From Deinococcus sp. Arct2-2 (GTDB lineage Bacteria > Deinococcota > Deinococci > Deinococcales > Deinococcaceae), in contig NZ_SSNW01000052.1 in assembly GCF_004801315.1 (NCBI RefSeq), positions 1 to 41,908 of the forward strand: a stretch of DNA of 41,908 bases. The letters are read 5' to 3'. Positions 17,223 through 25,762 of the stretch are shown here, piece by piece; the stretch's first letter is position 1, and every line of letters begins with the position of its first letter. The notes below the pieces were generated by a model, which did no database searches, was not told where the DNA came from, and saw only the letters and a program-made list of their open reading frames with translations. The position numbers and the translations under genes were made by a program.

Positions 17223-17555
17223 GGCCTTATTAAAAAGCATTGCGGGTAGCAAATGGCGCGGCGCAGGCCTGCAACGACTCCCCCCCGGAGCCTGTCTATT
17301 TGGACAAGGCCCCGCATCAAAGAGGGTCAGATGGGCGTCACACACGGCGTAGAGACTGCGGACATGGGGGCGACGAGTAGGCAAAGAAAACAGGAATGTT
17401 GGCCTACCGACGCGCTCTCACCGGTGTTTCACCCGGTCTACTGCCGCGATTCGCTATCTTTTGTGCAGTATCATGCCCCAGCATCCCAGCCCAGATCGGG
17501 ACTTTTTGCCGCGCCTTGCCGCGTAGGCCGCAAGCCAGATCACGGAGGTTTTTGA

Positions 17556-18788
17556 GTGAAACGACGTACCCTCGGCCTGCTCCTCGCGGCGGCCTTCATC
17601 AACGGCGCAGCCGCGCAGACGCCGCCGACGGCTCCTGTTCCTGCTCAACCTACTCCTGCTCAACCCGTGGCCCCGGTCACGGCTCCTGCGGCTCCGGCCA
17701 CTACCCCTGTCCCGGCGACTCCAGCCGCCACTCCAGTTCGTCCTGTCCGTCCACCTGTCGCCAATTACGTGGCGTTGGGCGTGTTCTATTATCAGCAAGG
17801 CAAATTTGACGAAGCTTATGTGGCCTTCCGTGCCGCCAGCGAAATAGAGCCGAACAACAGTGAAGCCCTGCTGGGCTTAGGGCGTTCTCAGGTCAAGCTG
17901 CGGCTTTATGCGCCTGCCCTAGACACCTTGCGCCGCCTGACGAATGCCGACAAAGGCAACGTGAGCGGCTATATCGCTTTGGCTCAGGCCTACCAGCAGC
18001 AATTTATCGGAGCCAGTGACCGCGCCACCGTCACAGGCAATCTGGCCGAAGCACTCAAGGTGCTGACCGACGCCGAAACCGTGACCAACACCCTGACTGG
18101 CCCAGACAAAAACTTGAATCTGAGCAAGGTATGGAATGAGCGCGGCTACGTGTTCAAGTTGCAGGGCGACGGCGGTAAGGCCATCGACGCCTTTAAACAG
18201 GCCAGCAGCCTCAATCCCGAAAACGACGTGATTTTGTTCAACTTGGGCGATATGTACTACGCCACGGGCAACCTTACGCAGGCGCTCGACAGCTTGCAGC
18301 AGGCCGTGATCGCCAACCCACGCGATTCTTACAACCGCGCCTACTACGCCAAGTTACTGGCTTTGAGCGGCAACACCACCGCCGCCAAACCCGAAGCGGC
18401 GCAGGCGGCCCGCCTCTCGCCCACCAACGCCTATGCGGTGGGGCAGTACGGCGTCGTCAGCTACCTCTCCAAAGACAGCGCCACCGCCCGCTTGCAACTC
18501 AATCAGGCCGTCAAAATCGATCCTCTGCGTTACCCGGAGTTTTACTACTACTTGGGCCGCCTCGACCTAGACGGTGCCGATTTGCGCTCGGCCCGCGCCA
18601 ACCTGACCCGCGCCGCCGCACTGGGCAGCACCACGCCCGAATACGCCTATTACCTCGGCCTCAGCTACGAGCGCGGAGCAGGGAGCGTGGCCCCAGACCG
18701 CATCAAGGCCCGCGAAAACTACGAACGCGCCCTGAAACTCAGCCCCAGCTACAAGCTGGCGCAAGAAGCCTTAGCCCGCGTGAAGTAG
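17556..18788 (+). CDS. Secreted tetratricopeptide repeat protein
   Basis: A 410-aa protein. It has a signal peptide [20 protein letters not shown] with likely cleavage after A20, then a Pro/Ala/Thr/Val-rich linker to about residue 70. From there to the C-terminus come tandem TPR-like units ([92 protein letters not shown]). Such proteins are usually periplasmic or envelope scaffolds. The GTG start has a GGAGG 7 nt upstream. It stands alone: coaE diverges from it, and a terminator follows. The 333-nt gap before it (17223-17555) holds no gene and no promoter I would defend. Confidence 0.9.
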   Translation: MKRRTLGLLLAAAFINGAAAQTPPTAPVPAQPTPAQPVAPVTAPAAPATTPVPATPAATPVRPVRPPVANYVALGVFYYQQGKFDEAYVAFRAASEIEPNNSEALLGLGRSQVKLRLYAPALDTLRRLTNADKGNVSGYIALAQAYQQQFIGASDRATVTGNLAEALKVLTDAETVTNTLTGPDKNLNLSKVWNERGYVFKLQGDGGKAIDAFKQASSLNPENDVILFNLGDMYYATGNLTQALDSLQQAVIANPRDSYNRAYYAKLLALSGNTTAAKPEAAQAARLSPTNAYAVGQYGVVSYLSKDSATARLQLNQAVKIDPLRYPEFYYYLGRLDLDGADLRSARANLTRAAALGSTTPEYAYYLGLSYERGAGSVAPDRIKARENYERALKLSPSYKLAQEALARVK

Positions 18789-18819
18789 CAGAGTTTTAGT
18801 TCAAAATCGCTAGGAGAAA

Positions 18820-18851
18820 GCCCGCCCCTGATTTGGGAGGCGGGCTTTTTT
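18820..18851 (+). terminator. Rho-independent terminator of the TPR gene
   Basis: GCCCGCC (18820-18826) pairs with GGCGGGC (18839-18845) and is followed by six T residues. Confidence 0.9.
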
Positions 18852-18861
18852 GGTTGGGAAA

Positions 18862-18982
18862 GGGCAATCGCGTTGCTCACTCACCCCCTCCCGGCCTCCC
18901 CCCTCAAGGGGGAGGAGCTAACAGCCCAAGCTTTTGCCCCCGCCCCTTGTGTGAGAGGGGCGCTGCGTAGCAGCGGGGCAAT
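18862..18982 (+). repeat. Intergenic repeat family A, copy 3
   Basis: It has the same block order as the copy at 8088: a CACTCACCCCCTCCC block, CCCCCCTCAAGGGGGAGGAG, GCTAA, GCCCCTTGTGTGAGAGGGGC and GCTGCGTAGCAGCGGGG. It lies between the TPR terminator and the end of the convergent hucR-like gene. Confidence 0.7.
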
Positions 18983-19029
18983 TCAGCAACCGAACCCGCT
19001 CCAGTCCCTTATACCCTCCGCCGCCCCAG

Positions 19030-19542
19030 CTACTCTTCGGCACTTTCCACATGCGCCAGCAACTTGTGCGCCAGCCGCTCCAACTCTGCCCGTTCTTCCG
19101 GCGTCAACACGTCCAGCACGGCGGCTTCGTGCTGCACATGACGGGGCAACAGCGTATCCACGAGTTCGCGGCCCGCGTTGGTCAGGCGAATGCGGGCGCT
19201 GCGACGGTCTGTCTCGCTGCCCCGGCGCTCTACCAGCCCCTTGTCTATTAGGCGCGATACCCGGTTGGTAATGCTGGCCCCCGTGATGGCGCTCAGGTTG
19301 CTGAGTTCGGTGGGTGTGAGGCCCGCGTCGGGGGCGCTGCGGCGCAGGGTCAGCAGCAAATCCCAGCCCGATGGATTGATGTCGGTGGGGGTATAGGTCT
19401 GCTCTACATGCCGTCCCAGCGCACCTTGCAAACGGGCCAGCAGCAAAAAAGTCAACATCGGGCTGGGGTCTATGTCCGGTTTTTCCCGGTGCCAGTCGGT
19501 ACGAATCCGTTCGAGCAAATGCTGGGTCTTGGTGGGGGTCAT
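19030..19542 (-). CDS. hucR: HucR-like MarR family urate-responsive repressor
   Basis: A 170-aa winged-helix regulator. The N-terminal extension RIRTDWHREKPDIDPSPM, with W17, is the extra helix of the urate-binding HucR/PecS group. The DNA-binding core is LTPTELSNLSAITGASITNRVSRLIDKGLVERRGSETDRRSARIRLT. It is divergent from the uricase gene with 182 nt between start codons, exactly the arrangement of HucR and uricase in D. radiodurans. By analogy it represses the uricase operon and its own gene until urate binds. A TAAGCT box at 19555-19560 on the minus strand could be its -10. The longer frame starting at 19585 is another frame and is not used. Confidence 0.9.
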   Translation of the reverse strand: MTPTKTQHLLERIRTDWHREKPDIDPSPMLTFLLLARLQGALGRHVEQTYTPTDINPSGWDLLLTLRRSAPDAGLTPTELSNLSAITGASITNRVSRLIDKGLVERRGSETDRRSARIRLTNAGRELVDTLLPRHVQHEAAVLDVLTPEERAELERLAHKLLAHVESAEE

Positions 19543-19626
19543 AGGCGCACCGAGAGCTTAACACGCCCCATTTGGCCGCCGACAAGGGGGAGAGCGCGGC
19601 CAGCCGTCCAAGCAGCCCGGATTCCC

Positions 19627-19655
19627 TTGACGCCCGCCTGTGCCATCCTTACCAT
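19627..19655 (+). promoter_or_regulatory. Promoter of the uricase operon
   Basis: TTGACG (19627-19632), a 17-nt spacer and TACCAT (19650-19655) face the uricase gene. The -35 overlaps the left arm of an inverted repeat, which suits repression by the divergent MarR protein. Confidence 0.6.
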
Positions 19656-19683
19656 GAAGTCAACCCAGATCGTTAGGCGTCAA
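19627..19683. promoter_or_regulatory. Inverted repeat in the hucR-uricase intergenic region
   Basis: TTGACGCC (19627-19634) and GGCGTCAA (19676-19683) are perfect 8-bp inverted arms 41 nt apart. Each arm also supplies a -35-like TTGACG on its strand. It may be a split operator or two promoters' -35 elements. The compact HucR operator cannot be assigned by eye. Confidence 0.4.
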
Positions 19684-19724
19684 AGTAAATTTCATCTCTT
19701 TCCCAACTGCGCCCGGAGGCTCTC

Positions 19725-21119
19725 TTGACTCGCCCAAATCCAGCACCACCTCTGACCCTGACCGAAATCAACGCCCTGAGTGAGCAGCCTTTTGCTGCTG
19801 CCTTTGCCGGGGTGCTGGAGCATTCGCCGCACTATGCCCGCCACGCCGCACAGCAGCGCCCCTTTGCCGATGCCGAGGCGATTGCTGCCGCTTTTGCCGC
19901 CGCCGTGCAACAGGACTCGCCGGAAGCGCAAGTGGCCCTGATCCGCGCCCACCCGGATTTGGCGGGCAAAGCCGCGCTGGCCGGAGAATTGACCTTGGAA
20001 AGCGCCAACGAGCAGGCCTCGGCCGGACTAGACCGTCTGACGCCCGACGAATACGCCGAGTTTCACCGCCTGAATGCGGCCTACCACGAGCAATTCGGCT
20101 TGCCCTACGTGGTCTGCGTGCGTGAAAATACCAAAGCCAGCATTTTTGAGGGCGCACGCCGCCGCCTGAGCAACACGCCGGAACAGGAACGCGCCGCTGC
20201 CCTGCACGAGATTGGCCGGATTGCTCGCCTGCGGGTGCTGGATTTGGTGCAAAGTGGAACCATGACGCCTACCAAAGTCAAGGTGAAGTTGGGAGCCAAC
20301 AACTACGGCAAGGCCGATGTGCGGCTCTTCAAAGTCTTCCGCGATGCGCCGCGCCACGAGATTAAAGACGTATGGGTGCGCGTGGCGATGGAAGGTGATT
20401 TTGACGCCGCCCATGTGTCGGGCGACAATACCGATTTGCTTGCCACCGATACGGTGCGCAACACGATTTATGGCCTCGCCGTGGACGGATTCACGGGCAG
20501 CGTGGAAGACTACGGCAAGACTCTGATCCGTCATTTCGTGTCTCAGGGGCCAAAAGTGGCGCGGGCGACGGCCTATTTCACCGAGCATCAGTGGCAGAGA
20601 TTGACCGTAGATGGGAAAGAGCATGACCATTCCTTCGTGCGGCAGATGCCCAAGCACACCGCTGTCGTGGAAGGCGACGGGCAGACATTTACCGTAACCA
20701 GCGGCATTGACGAACTGTACGTGCTGAAAACCACCCAGAGCGGCTGGGAAGGCTACCTGATGGAGCAGTTCACCACGCTGCCCGAAACCAATGACCGGAT
20801 TCTGGCGACAGTGGTGACCGCCAAGTGGGAATATGCCGTGCCAGACTGCGATTACGATGCCGTGTGGGGGCGTGTGTACCAGACCATTCTGGACACCTTC
20901 ACCGATCATTATTCGCCCAGTGTGCAAAACACGTTGTACCGCATGGGCGAGGCTATTTTGACGCTGTGTCCCGAAATCAGCCGGGTGCATTTCTCGTTTC
21001 CCAACCGCCACCACATCCGCTACAACACCGAGCGGCACGGTATTCAGAACCCCAACACGGTGTTTCATGCCGACGCGGAACCCTACGGCCAAATCGAGGG
21101 CTGGGTGGAGCGGGCATGA
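19725..21119 (+). CDS. Fused OHCU decarboxylase-uricase
   Basis: A 464-aa bifunctional enzyme of urate catabolism. Residues 1-165 are 2-oxo-4-hydroxy-4-carboxy-5-ureidoimidazoline decarboxylase (third step), with catalytic H76 in RAHPDLAGK and FGLPYVVCVRE. Residues about 178-464 are urate oxidase (first step), with K196 in NNYGKADVRL, T241-D242 in ATDTVRNTIYGLA, and the C-terminal HHIRYNTERHGIQNPNTVFHADAEPYGQI. The same domain order is known from PucL of Bacillus. The start is TTG with GGAGG 5 nt upstream. It overlaps uraH by 4 nt. With uraH the operon encodes all three steps from urate to (S)-allantoin. Confidence 0.96.
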   Translation: MTRPNPAPPLTLTEINALSEQPFAAAFAGVLEHSPHYARHAAQQRPFADAEAIAAAFAAAVQQDSPEAQVALIRAHPDLAGKAALAGELTLESANEQASAGLDRLTPDEYAEFHRLNAAYHEQFGLPYVVCVRENTKASIFEGARRRLSNTPEQERAAALHEIGRIARLRVLDLVQSGTMTPTKVKVKLGANNYGKADVRLFKVFRDAPRHEIKDVWVRVAMEGDFDAAHVSGDNTDLLATDTVRNTIYGLAVDGFTGSVEDYGKTLIRHFVSQGPKVARATAYFTEHQWQRLTVDGKEHDHSFVRQMPKHTAVVEGDGQTFTVTSGIDELYVLKTTQSGWEGYLMEQFTTLPETNDRILATVVTAKWEYAVPDCDYDAVWGRVYQTILDTFTDHYSPSVQNTLYRMGEAILTLCPEISRVHFSFPNRHHIRYNTERHGIQNPNTVFHADAEPYGQIEGWVERA

Positions 21120-21490
21120 GCGCGGGCATCAGCGTAGGCGCGGGCCTGAGTACCCATGTGCTGGATACGGCGCGGGGGCGTCCAGCGGCGGGCATTTCCA
21201 TCCAGTTGCACGCGGTGGAGGAGGGTGGGCAGCGCCGACTCCTAAACACCGCCATGACCAACCAAGACGGACGCACCGACGCGCCCCTGATCGAACGCGG
21301 CACGCTCACCATCGGCACTTATGAACTGACTTTTCATGTCGCCGCCTACTTCGAAGGCTTGGCCGGAGTATCCCAGCCGCCATTTTTGGATGTGGTGGCG
21401 CTGCGGTTTACGGTGGCCGACACTGCCGCGCATTACCACGTTCCGCTGCTGGTCTCGCCTTGGTCTTACAGCACTTATCGGGGGAGCTAG
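21116..21490 (+). CDS. uraH: 5-hydroxyisourate hydrolase
   Basis: A 124-aa transthyretin-related hydrolase that opens 5-hydroxyisourate, the second step of urate degradation. It has the N-terminal LSTHVLDTARGRPAAG motif, a central NQDGRTDAPL, and the C-terminal YHVPLLVSPWSYSTYRGS, whose YRGS ending separates the enzymes from transthyretins. The ATG overlaps the stop of the fused decarboxylase-uricase gene (ATGA). No terminator follows, only a family A repeat. Confidence 0.97.
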   Translation: MSAGISVGAGLSTHVLDTARGRPAAGISIQLHAVEEGGQRRLLNTAMTNQDGRTDAPLIERGTLTIGTYELTFHVAAYFEGLAGVSQPPFLDVVALRFTVADTAAHYHVPLLVSPWSYSTYRGS

Positions 21491-21504
21491 GGGCCGTCTG
21501 AAGG

Positions 21505-21668
21505 GTAATCGCTGGCGCTCACTCACCCCCTCTGCTAGCGCAGCTCTACGAGTCCCAGCCCTCCCCCTCAAGGGTGAGGGAGCAAAACATTGCTCTCTGC
21601 ACTTGCTATTTGCCCTCGCCCCTTGTGGGAGAGGGGCGCTCCGCAGGAGCGGGGTGAGGGGGCCACGA
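21505..21668 (+). repeat. Intergenic repeat family A, copy 4
   Basis: Shares GGTAATCGCTGGCGCTCACT, CCTCCCCCTCAAGGGTGAGG and TTTGCCCTCGCCCCTTGTGG with other copies, then a GGGAGAGGGGCGCTCC/GGAGCGGGGTGAGGGGGC end. It has an extra 30-nt insert (TGCTAGCGCAGCTCTACG) after the first block. The gap 21491-21869 holds this repeat and the malate synthase promoter region, but no gene. Confidence 0.7.
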
Positions 21669-21797
21669 GCAGCCATAGCCGCCCAACGAAATGAATATTC
21701 GATTTTCTTACCAAAGGCTGGAGCCACCAAGCTTCAGCCTTTCTCTTGCTGTCCCCCGCCCAGTGTCGCCCGACACGGCAGAGGAGAGGCCGCCAAG

Positions 21798-21825
21798 TTG
21801 TTAGAATGAATTTGAAAAACATATT
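21798..21825 (+). promoter_or_regulatory. Candidate malate synthase promoter
   Basis: TTGTTA (21798-21803), a 16-nt spacer and CATATT (21820-21825). The match is moderate. The -10 lies within the half-site array described in the next entry. Confidence 0.4.
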
Positions 21826-21839
21826 TCATCAGGTGAAAT
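21813..21839. promoter_or_regulatory. Alternating TGAAA half-sites, candidate IclR operator
   Basis: TGAAA (21813-21817), TTTCA (21824-21828) and TGAAA (21834-21838) form two overlapping inverted repeats, the right one a 6-bp perfect pair ATTTCA/TGAAAT. Half-sites are 10-11 bp apart, about one helical turn. The IclR gene is two genes downstream in the same operon, and E. coli IclR sites are palindromes with GAAAT/ATTTC cores. Assignment is inference. Confidence 0.5.
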
Positions 21840-21869
21840 TTAGCCGCTCATCACCCGGAGGTTGCCCCT

Positions 21870-23435
21870 ATGTCCGATGCTCTGCCCGCTGGTTTGACCC
21901 TCTCCACACCCATTACGCCTGACCAAGCGGGCGTGCTGAGGCCGGAAGCTTTGGCTTTCGTGGCCGACTTGCACCGCCGATTCAATCCGCGCCGTCTGGA
22001 ACTGTTGGCGGCCCGTGAAGCGCGGCAACTGCGGCTGGATGCGGGCGAGAAGCCGGACTTCCTGCCCGAAACGGCCCATATTCGCGCCGGAGAGTGGAAG
22101 GTTGTGGCTCCCAAAGCCGATCTGAATGACCGCCGGGTGGAAATCACTGGCCCGGTAGACCGCAAAATGATCATCAACGCACTCAACAGCGGCGCGAAGG
22201 TGTTTATGGCCGATTTCGAGGATGCCTCCAGCCCCAGTTGGGCCAACATGGTGGCGGGCCAGCAAAACCTAGCCGACGCGGTGCGGCGCACGATTACGCT
22301 GGAGCAGGGCGGCAAAAGCTACCGCCTGAACGAACAAACGGCCACGTTGCTGGTGCGGCCACGCGGCTGGCATCTGCCCGAAAAGCATGTGATGGTAGAC
22401 GGTGAAATCGTCAGCGGCAGCCTGTTTGACTTTGGGTTGTATTTCTTTCACAACGCCGCCGAATTGCTGAGCCGGGGCAGCGGGCCGTATTTCTATCTGC
22501 CCAAGATGGAATCGCACTTGGAGGCCCGTCTCTGGAACGATGTGTTCAACCACGCCGAAGACACGGTGGGGGTGCCGCGCAGCAGTATTCGCGCCACCTG
22601 CCTGATCGAAACGATTTTGGCGGCCTTCGAGATGGACGAGATTCTGTACGAGTTGCGCGAGCATTCGGCGGGCCTGAATTGCGGGCGCTGGGACTACATT
22701 TTCAGCATCATCAAGAAGTTCCGTGAAGACCCGGCGATGCTGTTGCCGGGCCGCGCCCAAGTGACGATGGAAGCTCACATGATGCGCTCTTACAGCCGCC
22801 TCGCCATTCAGACCTGCCACAAGCGCGGCGCACACGCCATTGGCGGCATGAGCGCGTTTATTCCGGTCAAGAACGATGAGGCCGCCAACGCCCGCGCCTT
22901 CGATCAGGTGCGGCGCGACAAGCAGCGCGAGGCGGGCGATGGCCACGATGGAACGTGGGTGGCGCACCCCGGCATGGTGGCCCTTGCCCACGAGGTGTTT
23001 GACGAACTGATGCCCACGCCCAACCAGATCGAATCGGGCAAACAGGCCGATTTCGTGGTCACAGCCGCCGATTTGTTGCAAGTGCCAGAGGGCGACATCA
23101 GCGAGGACGGCCTGCGCGTGAACATCAACGTGGCGCTGCAATATCTGCGGGCGTGGCTGCGCGGGGCGGGCGCGGTGCCCATTCACAACCTGATGGAAGA
23201 CGCCGCCACCGCCGAAATTTCGCGGGCGCAAATCTGGCAATGGCTGAGACATGGGGCCACGCTGTCGGGCGGCGGGCAGGTGACCGAAGCGTTGGTAGAG
23301 CGCCTGCTGAACGAGGAACTGGACGCTCTGGGCCGCGAAGAACACGCACAGGCCGCCGCCCTGTTTCATGAAGTCGCCACCGTGCGCCCGCTGGTGGATT
23401 TCCTGACGCTCAGCGGCTACCGGGAGCTGGCCTGA
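21870..23435 (+). CDS. aceB: Malate synthase A
   Basis: It condenses glyoxylate with acetyl-CoA to malate, the second glyoxylate shunt step. The 521-aa length and motifs fit the A type: [100 protein letters not shown] and [20 protein letters not shown] with the catalytic aspartate. A GGAGG lies 8 nt before the ATG. The iclR-type gene follows after 8 nt. No isocitrate lyase is in the window. The allantoin produced by the preceding operon can yield glyoxylate in other bacteria, so the adjacency may be functional, but that is inference. Confidence 0.97.
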   Translation: MSDALPAGLTLSTPITPDQAGVLRPEALAFVADLHRRFNPRRLELLAAREARQLRLDAGEKPDFLPETAHIRAGEWKVVAPKADLNDRRVEITGPVDRKMIINALNSGAKVFMADFEDASSPSWANMVAGQQNLADAVRRTITLEQGGKSYRLNEQTATLLVRPRGWHLPEKHVMVDGEIVSGSLFDFGLYFFHNAAELLSRGSGPYFYLPKMESHLEARLWNDVFNHAEDTVGVPRSSIRATCLIETILAAFEMDEILYELREHSAGLNCGRWDYIFSIIKKFREDPAMLLPGRAQVTMEAHMMRSYSRLAIQTCHKRGAHAIGGMSAFIPVKNDEAANARAFDQVRRDKQREAGDGHDGTWVAHPGMVALAHEVFDELMPTPNQIESGKQADFVVTAADLLQVPEGDISEDGLRVNINVALQYLRAWLRGAGAVPIHNLMEDAATAEISRAQIWQWLRHGATLSGGGQVTEALVERLLNEELDALGREEHAQAAALFHEVATVRPLVDFLTLSGYRELA

Positions 23436-23443
23436 CCACCGAT

Positions 23444-24232
23444 ATGACTGGCCCTGCCCGCCGTCCGGGGCGCACTCGCACGGGCGATACCGAACCCGTT
23501 CGCACGCTGGAACGCGGCCTGACCGTGTTGCGGGCGTTGGGGCAACATGGCCCCCTCACGCTGGGCGACGCGGCGCGGCACGCGGGCCTGAATGCCAGCA
23601 CCGCGTACCGCTTGCTGCACACGTTGCAGGCGCAGGGATTCGCGCAGGAATCGGCGGGCCAGTGGCGGGTGGGCGTGCAGGCGTTCGCCACCGGGCAGGC
23701 GTACTTGGGCGCGGGCGGACTGATTCCGGCAGCGCGGCCTGAAATGCAAGCCGTGGTGGCGGAACTGGGTGAAACCGTGAACTTGGCCGTCCTGCAAGCG
23801 CCCGACGTGGTGTATGTCCATCAAGAAGAAGGGCGCGGGCTGATGCGGATGTTTACCCAAATCGGGGCGCGGGTGCCGCTGCATTGCACAGGCGCGGGCA
23901 AGGCTCTGTTGGCATGGCAACCCGCCGAAGAAGTAAGCCGCGCCGTAGCCGACATGTCGTTTCAAGCCTTTACGCCGCACACCCTGACCACGCCCGCCGC
24001 CTACCTGACCGAGTTGGAAGAAGTGCGGCGTACCGGGTACGCCCTAGACAACGAAGAACGGGAATTGGGCGTGCGCTGCGTGGCCGTGCCTGTATTGGAC
24101 GGTGGGGGGCAGACGGTTGCCGCGCTGAGTTTGTCGGCCCCGTCCAGCCGCCTACCCGATGCCCGCGTTCCTGAACTGGCCGCCCGCTTACAACGCGCCA
24201 GCGAGGGCATCCGCAAAGCGTTGGTGACGTAG
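23444..24232 (+). CDS. IclR family transcriptional regulator
   Basis: A 262-aa regulator. The N-terminal winged helix (about 18-80) includes VRTLERGLTVLRAL, LTLGDAARHAGLNASTAYRLLHTLQAQGF. The C-terminal ligand-binding domain shows NLAVLQAPDVVYVHQEE, PLHCTGAGKALLAW, GYALDNEERELGVRCVAVPV and VAALSLSAPSSRL, the usual IclR pattern. It starts 8 nt after aceB, so the two are cotranscribed. A role in controlling the glyoxylate shunt or purine-derived glyoxylate use is inferred from position; related AllR regulators bind glyoxylate or allantoin-pathway products. Confidence 0.93.
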   Translation: MTGPARRPGRTRTGDTEPVRTLERGLTVLRALGQHGPLTLGDAARHAGLNASTAYRLLHTLQAQGFAQESAGQWRVGVQAFATGQAYLGAGGLIPAARPEMQAVVAELGETVNLAVLQAPDVVYVHQEEGRGLMRMFTQIGARVPLHCTGAGKALLAWQPAEEVSRAVADMSFQAFTPHTLTTPAAYLTELEEVRRTGYALDNEERELGVRCVAVPVLDGGGQTVAALSLSAPSSRLPDARVPELAARLQRASEGIRKALVT

Positions 24233-24384
24233 GCTGTGGGTTGTAGGCGGTACAGGGGGTGCGTTGGGTTGATCTGCGTTCCGAGCACGGAGAGGTTTTG
24301 AGAATTCCACTTCCCCACTACGTGAGAGTTTTCTTAAAACACCCCTTAGTGTCTGCCTCCTGCCCGCCGCACATCAGGCCCGCG

Positions 24385-24390
24385 TAAGAT
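24385..24390 (+). promoter_or_regulatory. Candidate sodA -10 box
   Basis: TAAGAT matches TANNNT and lies just before the structured leader. No -35 is seen. Confidence 0.3.
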
Positions 24391-24441
24391 AGAAGGCCAA
24401 TGCCAGACCATCCCCGCACCGTGCGGGCGGTGTGACCTTCT
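24391..24441 (+). promoter_or_regulatory. Two-tier hairpin in the sodA leader
   Basis: CCCGCAC (24413-24419) pairs with GTGCGGG (24421-24427), leaving a loop of about 5 nt, and the outer arms AGAAGG (24391-24396) and CCTTCT (24436-24441) can close a second tier. It ends 25 nt before the ATG, ahead of the AAAGGAG Shine-Dalgarno. Confidence 0.4.
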
Positions 24442-24466
24442 GGCCCCACGAAAGGAGCACGTTGAC

Positions 24467-25090
<624 letters not shown>

Positions 25091-25123
25091 TAAACCCTAA
25101 CGACAATAAACTCTAACGAAACA

Positions 25124-25149
25124 GCCGCCCCGTCAATTGGGCGGCTTTT
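25124..25149. terminator. sodA terminator
   Basis: GCCGCCC (25124-25130) pairs with GGGCGGC (25139-25145), then TTTT. It may also serve the convergent lipoprotein gene, though the minus-strand T-tract is poor. Confidence 0.85.
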
Positions 25150-25164
25150 CCGATGTGCCGAGAA

Positions 25165-25680
25165 CTATTGCGCGGAAAAATTGATGGCGCTCTGGGCCGT
25201 CAGCATGGGCTGATGTCCATTGCCCTGACTGCTCTGACTCTGGGTAATGCTGCTTACCGCGTCCCGGAGCCAGTAGGTGCGGCCATCTGCGCCGCTGAGG
25301 TTGACCACCACCTGCACACCCGCTGCGGCCTTGAGACCCTGTGCGGGGCCACTGGCGATGACCTGTGTGCAGCGGCTCCGGGCATCACAGGCGCGTGCAG
25401 CCTGCGGCGGTGCGTTCCAGACCCCTCCTGCCGTGACCATATACACGCCCATCACTTTCAGCTTGGGCAACTGCTTTTGCGTGGTCTGCAACCGAACGCG
25501 CAGATTCAGTGTGCTTTGGGCCAGTTGCGGAGTGGCGTCCAGTTTCACGGTGCGGCCCGCCAGATTCAGCGTCGTGGGCGCACTCAGCAGGTCTCCGGCA
25601 CTGGGAGCAGGCGGCGAGGCCAGCCCACCGCACGCCACCAACCCGGCGGCGGCGCACAGCAACAACAGCGCCCGCTTCAT
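25165..25680 (-). CDS. Predicted lipoprotein, unknown function
   Basis: A 171-aa protein with a lipoprotein signal: MKRALLLLCAAAGLVAC with a lipobox LVAC and the lipidated cysteine at residue 17. After a short linker comes a beta-rich domain (TLNLAGRTVKLDATPQLAQSTLNLRVRLQT, LPKLKVMGVYMVTAGGVW) with a C-x(6)-C pair (CDARSRC). I do not recognise the family. A TAAGCT box ends 6 nt before the ATG, so the mRNA is probably leaderless. It converges with sodA. Confidence 0.8.
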   Translation of the reverse strand: MKRALLLLCAAAGLVACGGLASPPAPSAGDLLSAPTTLNLAGRTVKLDATPQLAQSTLNLRVRLQTTQKQLPKLKVMGVYMVTAGGVWNAPPQAARACDARSRCTQVIASGPAQGLKAAAGVQVVVNLSGADGRTYWLRDAVSSITQSQSSQGNGHQPMLTAQSAINFSAQ

Positions 25681-25686
25681 GCCCCC

Positions 25687-25692
25687 AGCTTA
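25687..25692 (-). promoter_or_regulatory. Candidate -10 box for the leaderless lipoprotein mRNA
   Basis: TAAGCT on the minus strand ends 6 nt before the ATG; no Shine-Dalgarno is present. Confidence 0.5.
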
Positions 25693-25762
25693 GCCGACAT
25701 TCGCCACAATTGCCGCGAACTTGCATACCAAACTCTGGCTGCCTGTCCTGCCCACCCGCCGT

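Noticed and set aside
17223..17384. Upstream extension of coaE
   Set aside because: No family similarity; P-loop proteins of this family start close to the P-loop.
20825..21115. Upstream part of the uraH frame
   Set aside because: It lies within the uricase domain in another frame; the ATG at 21116 overlaps the uricase stop and starts the hydrolase.
24233..24466. Radiation/desiccation response motif upstream of sodA or recD2
   Set aside because: I looked for a TTATGT...ACATAA palindrome in these gaps and saw none.
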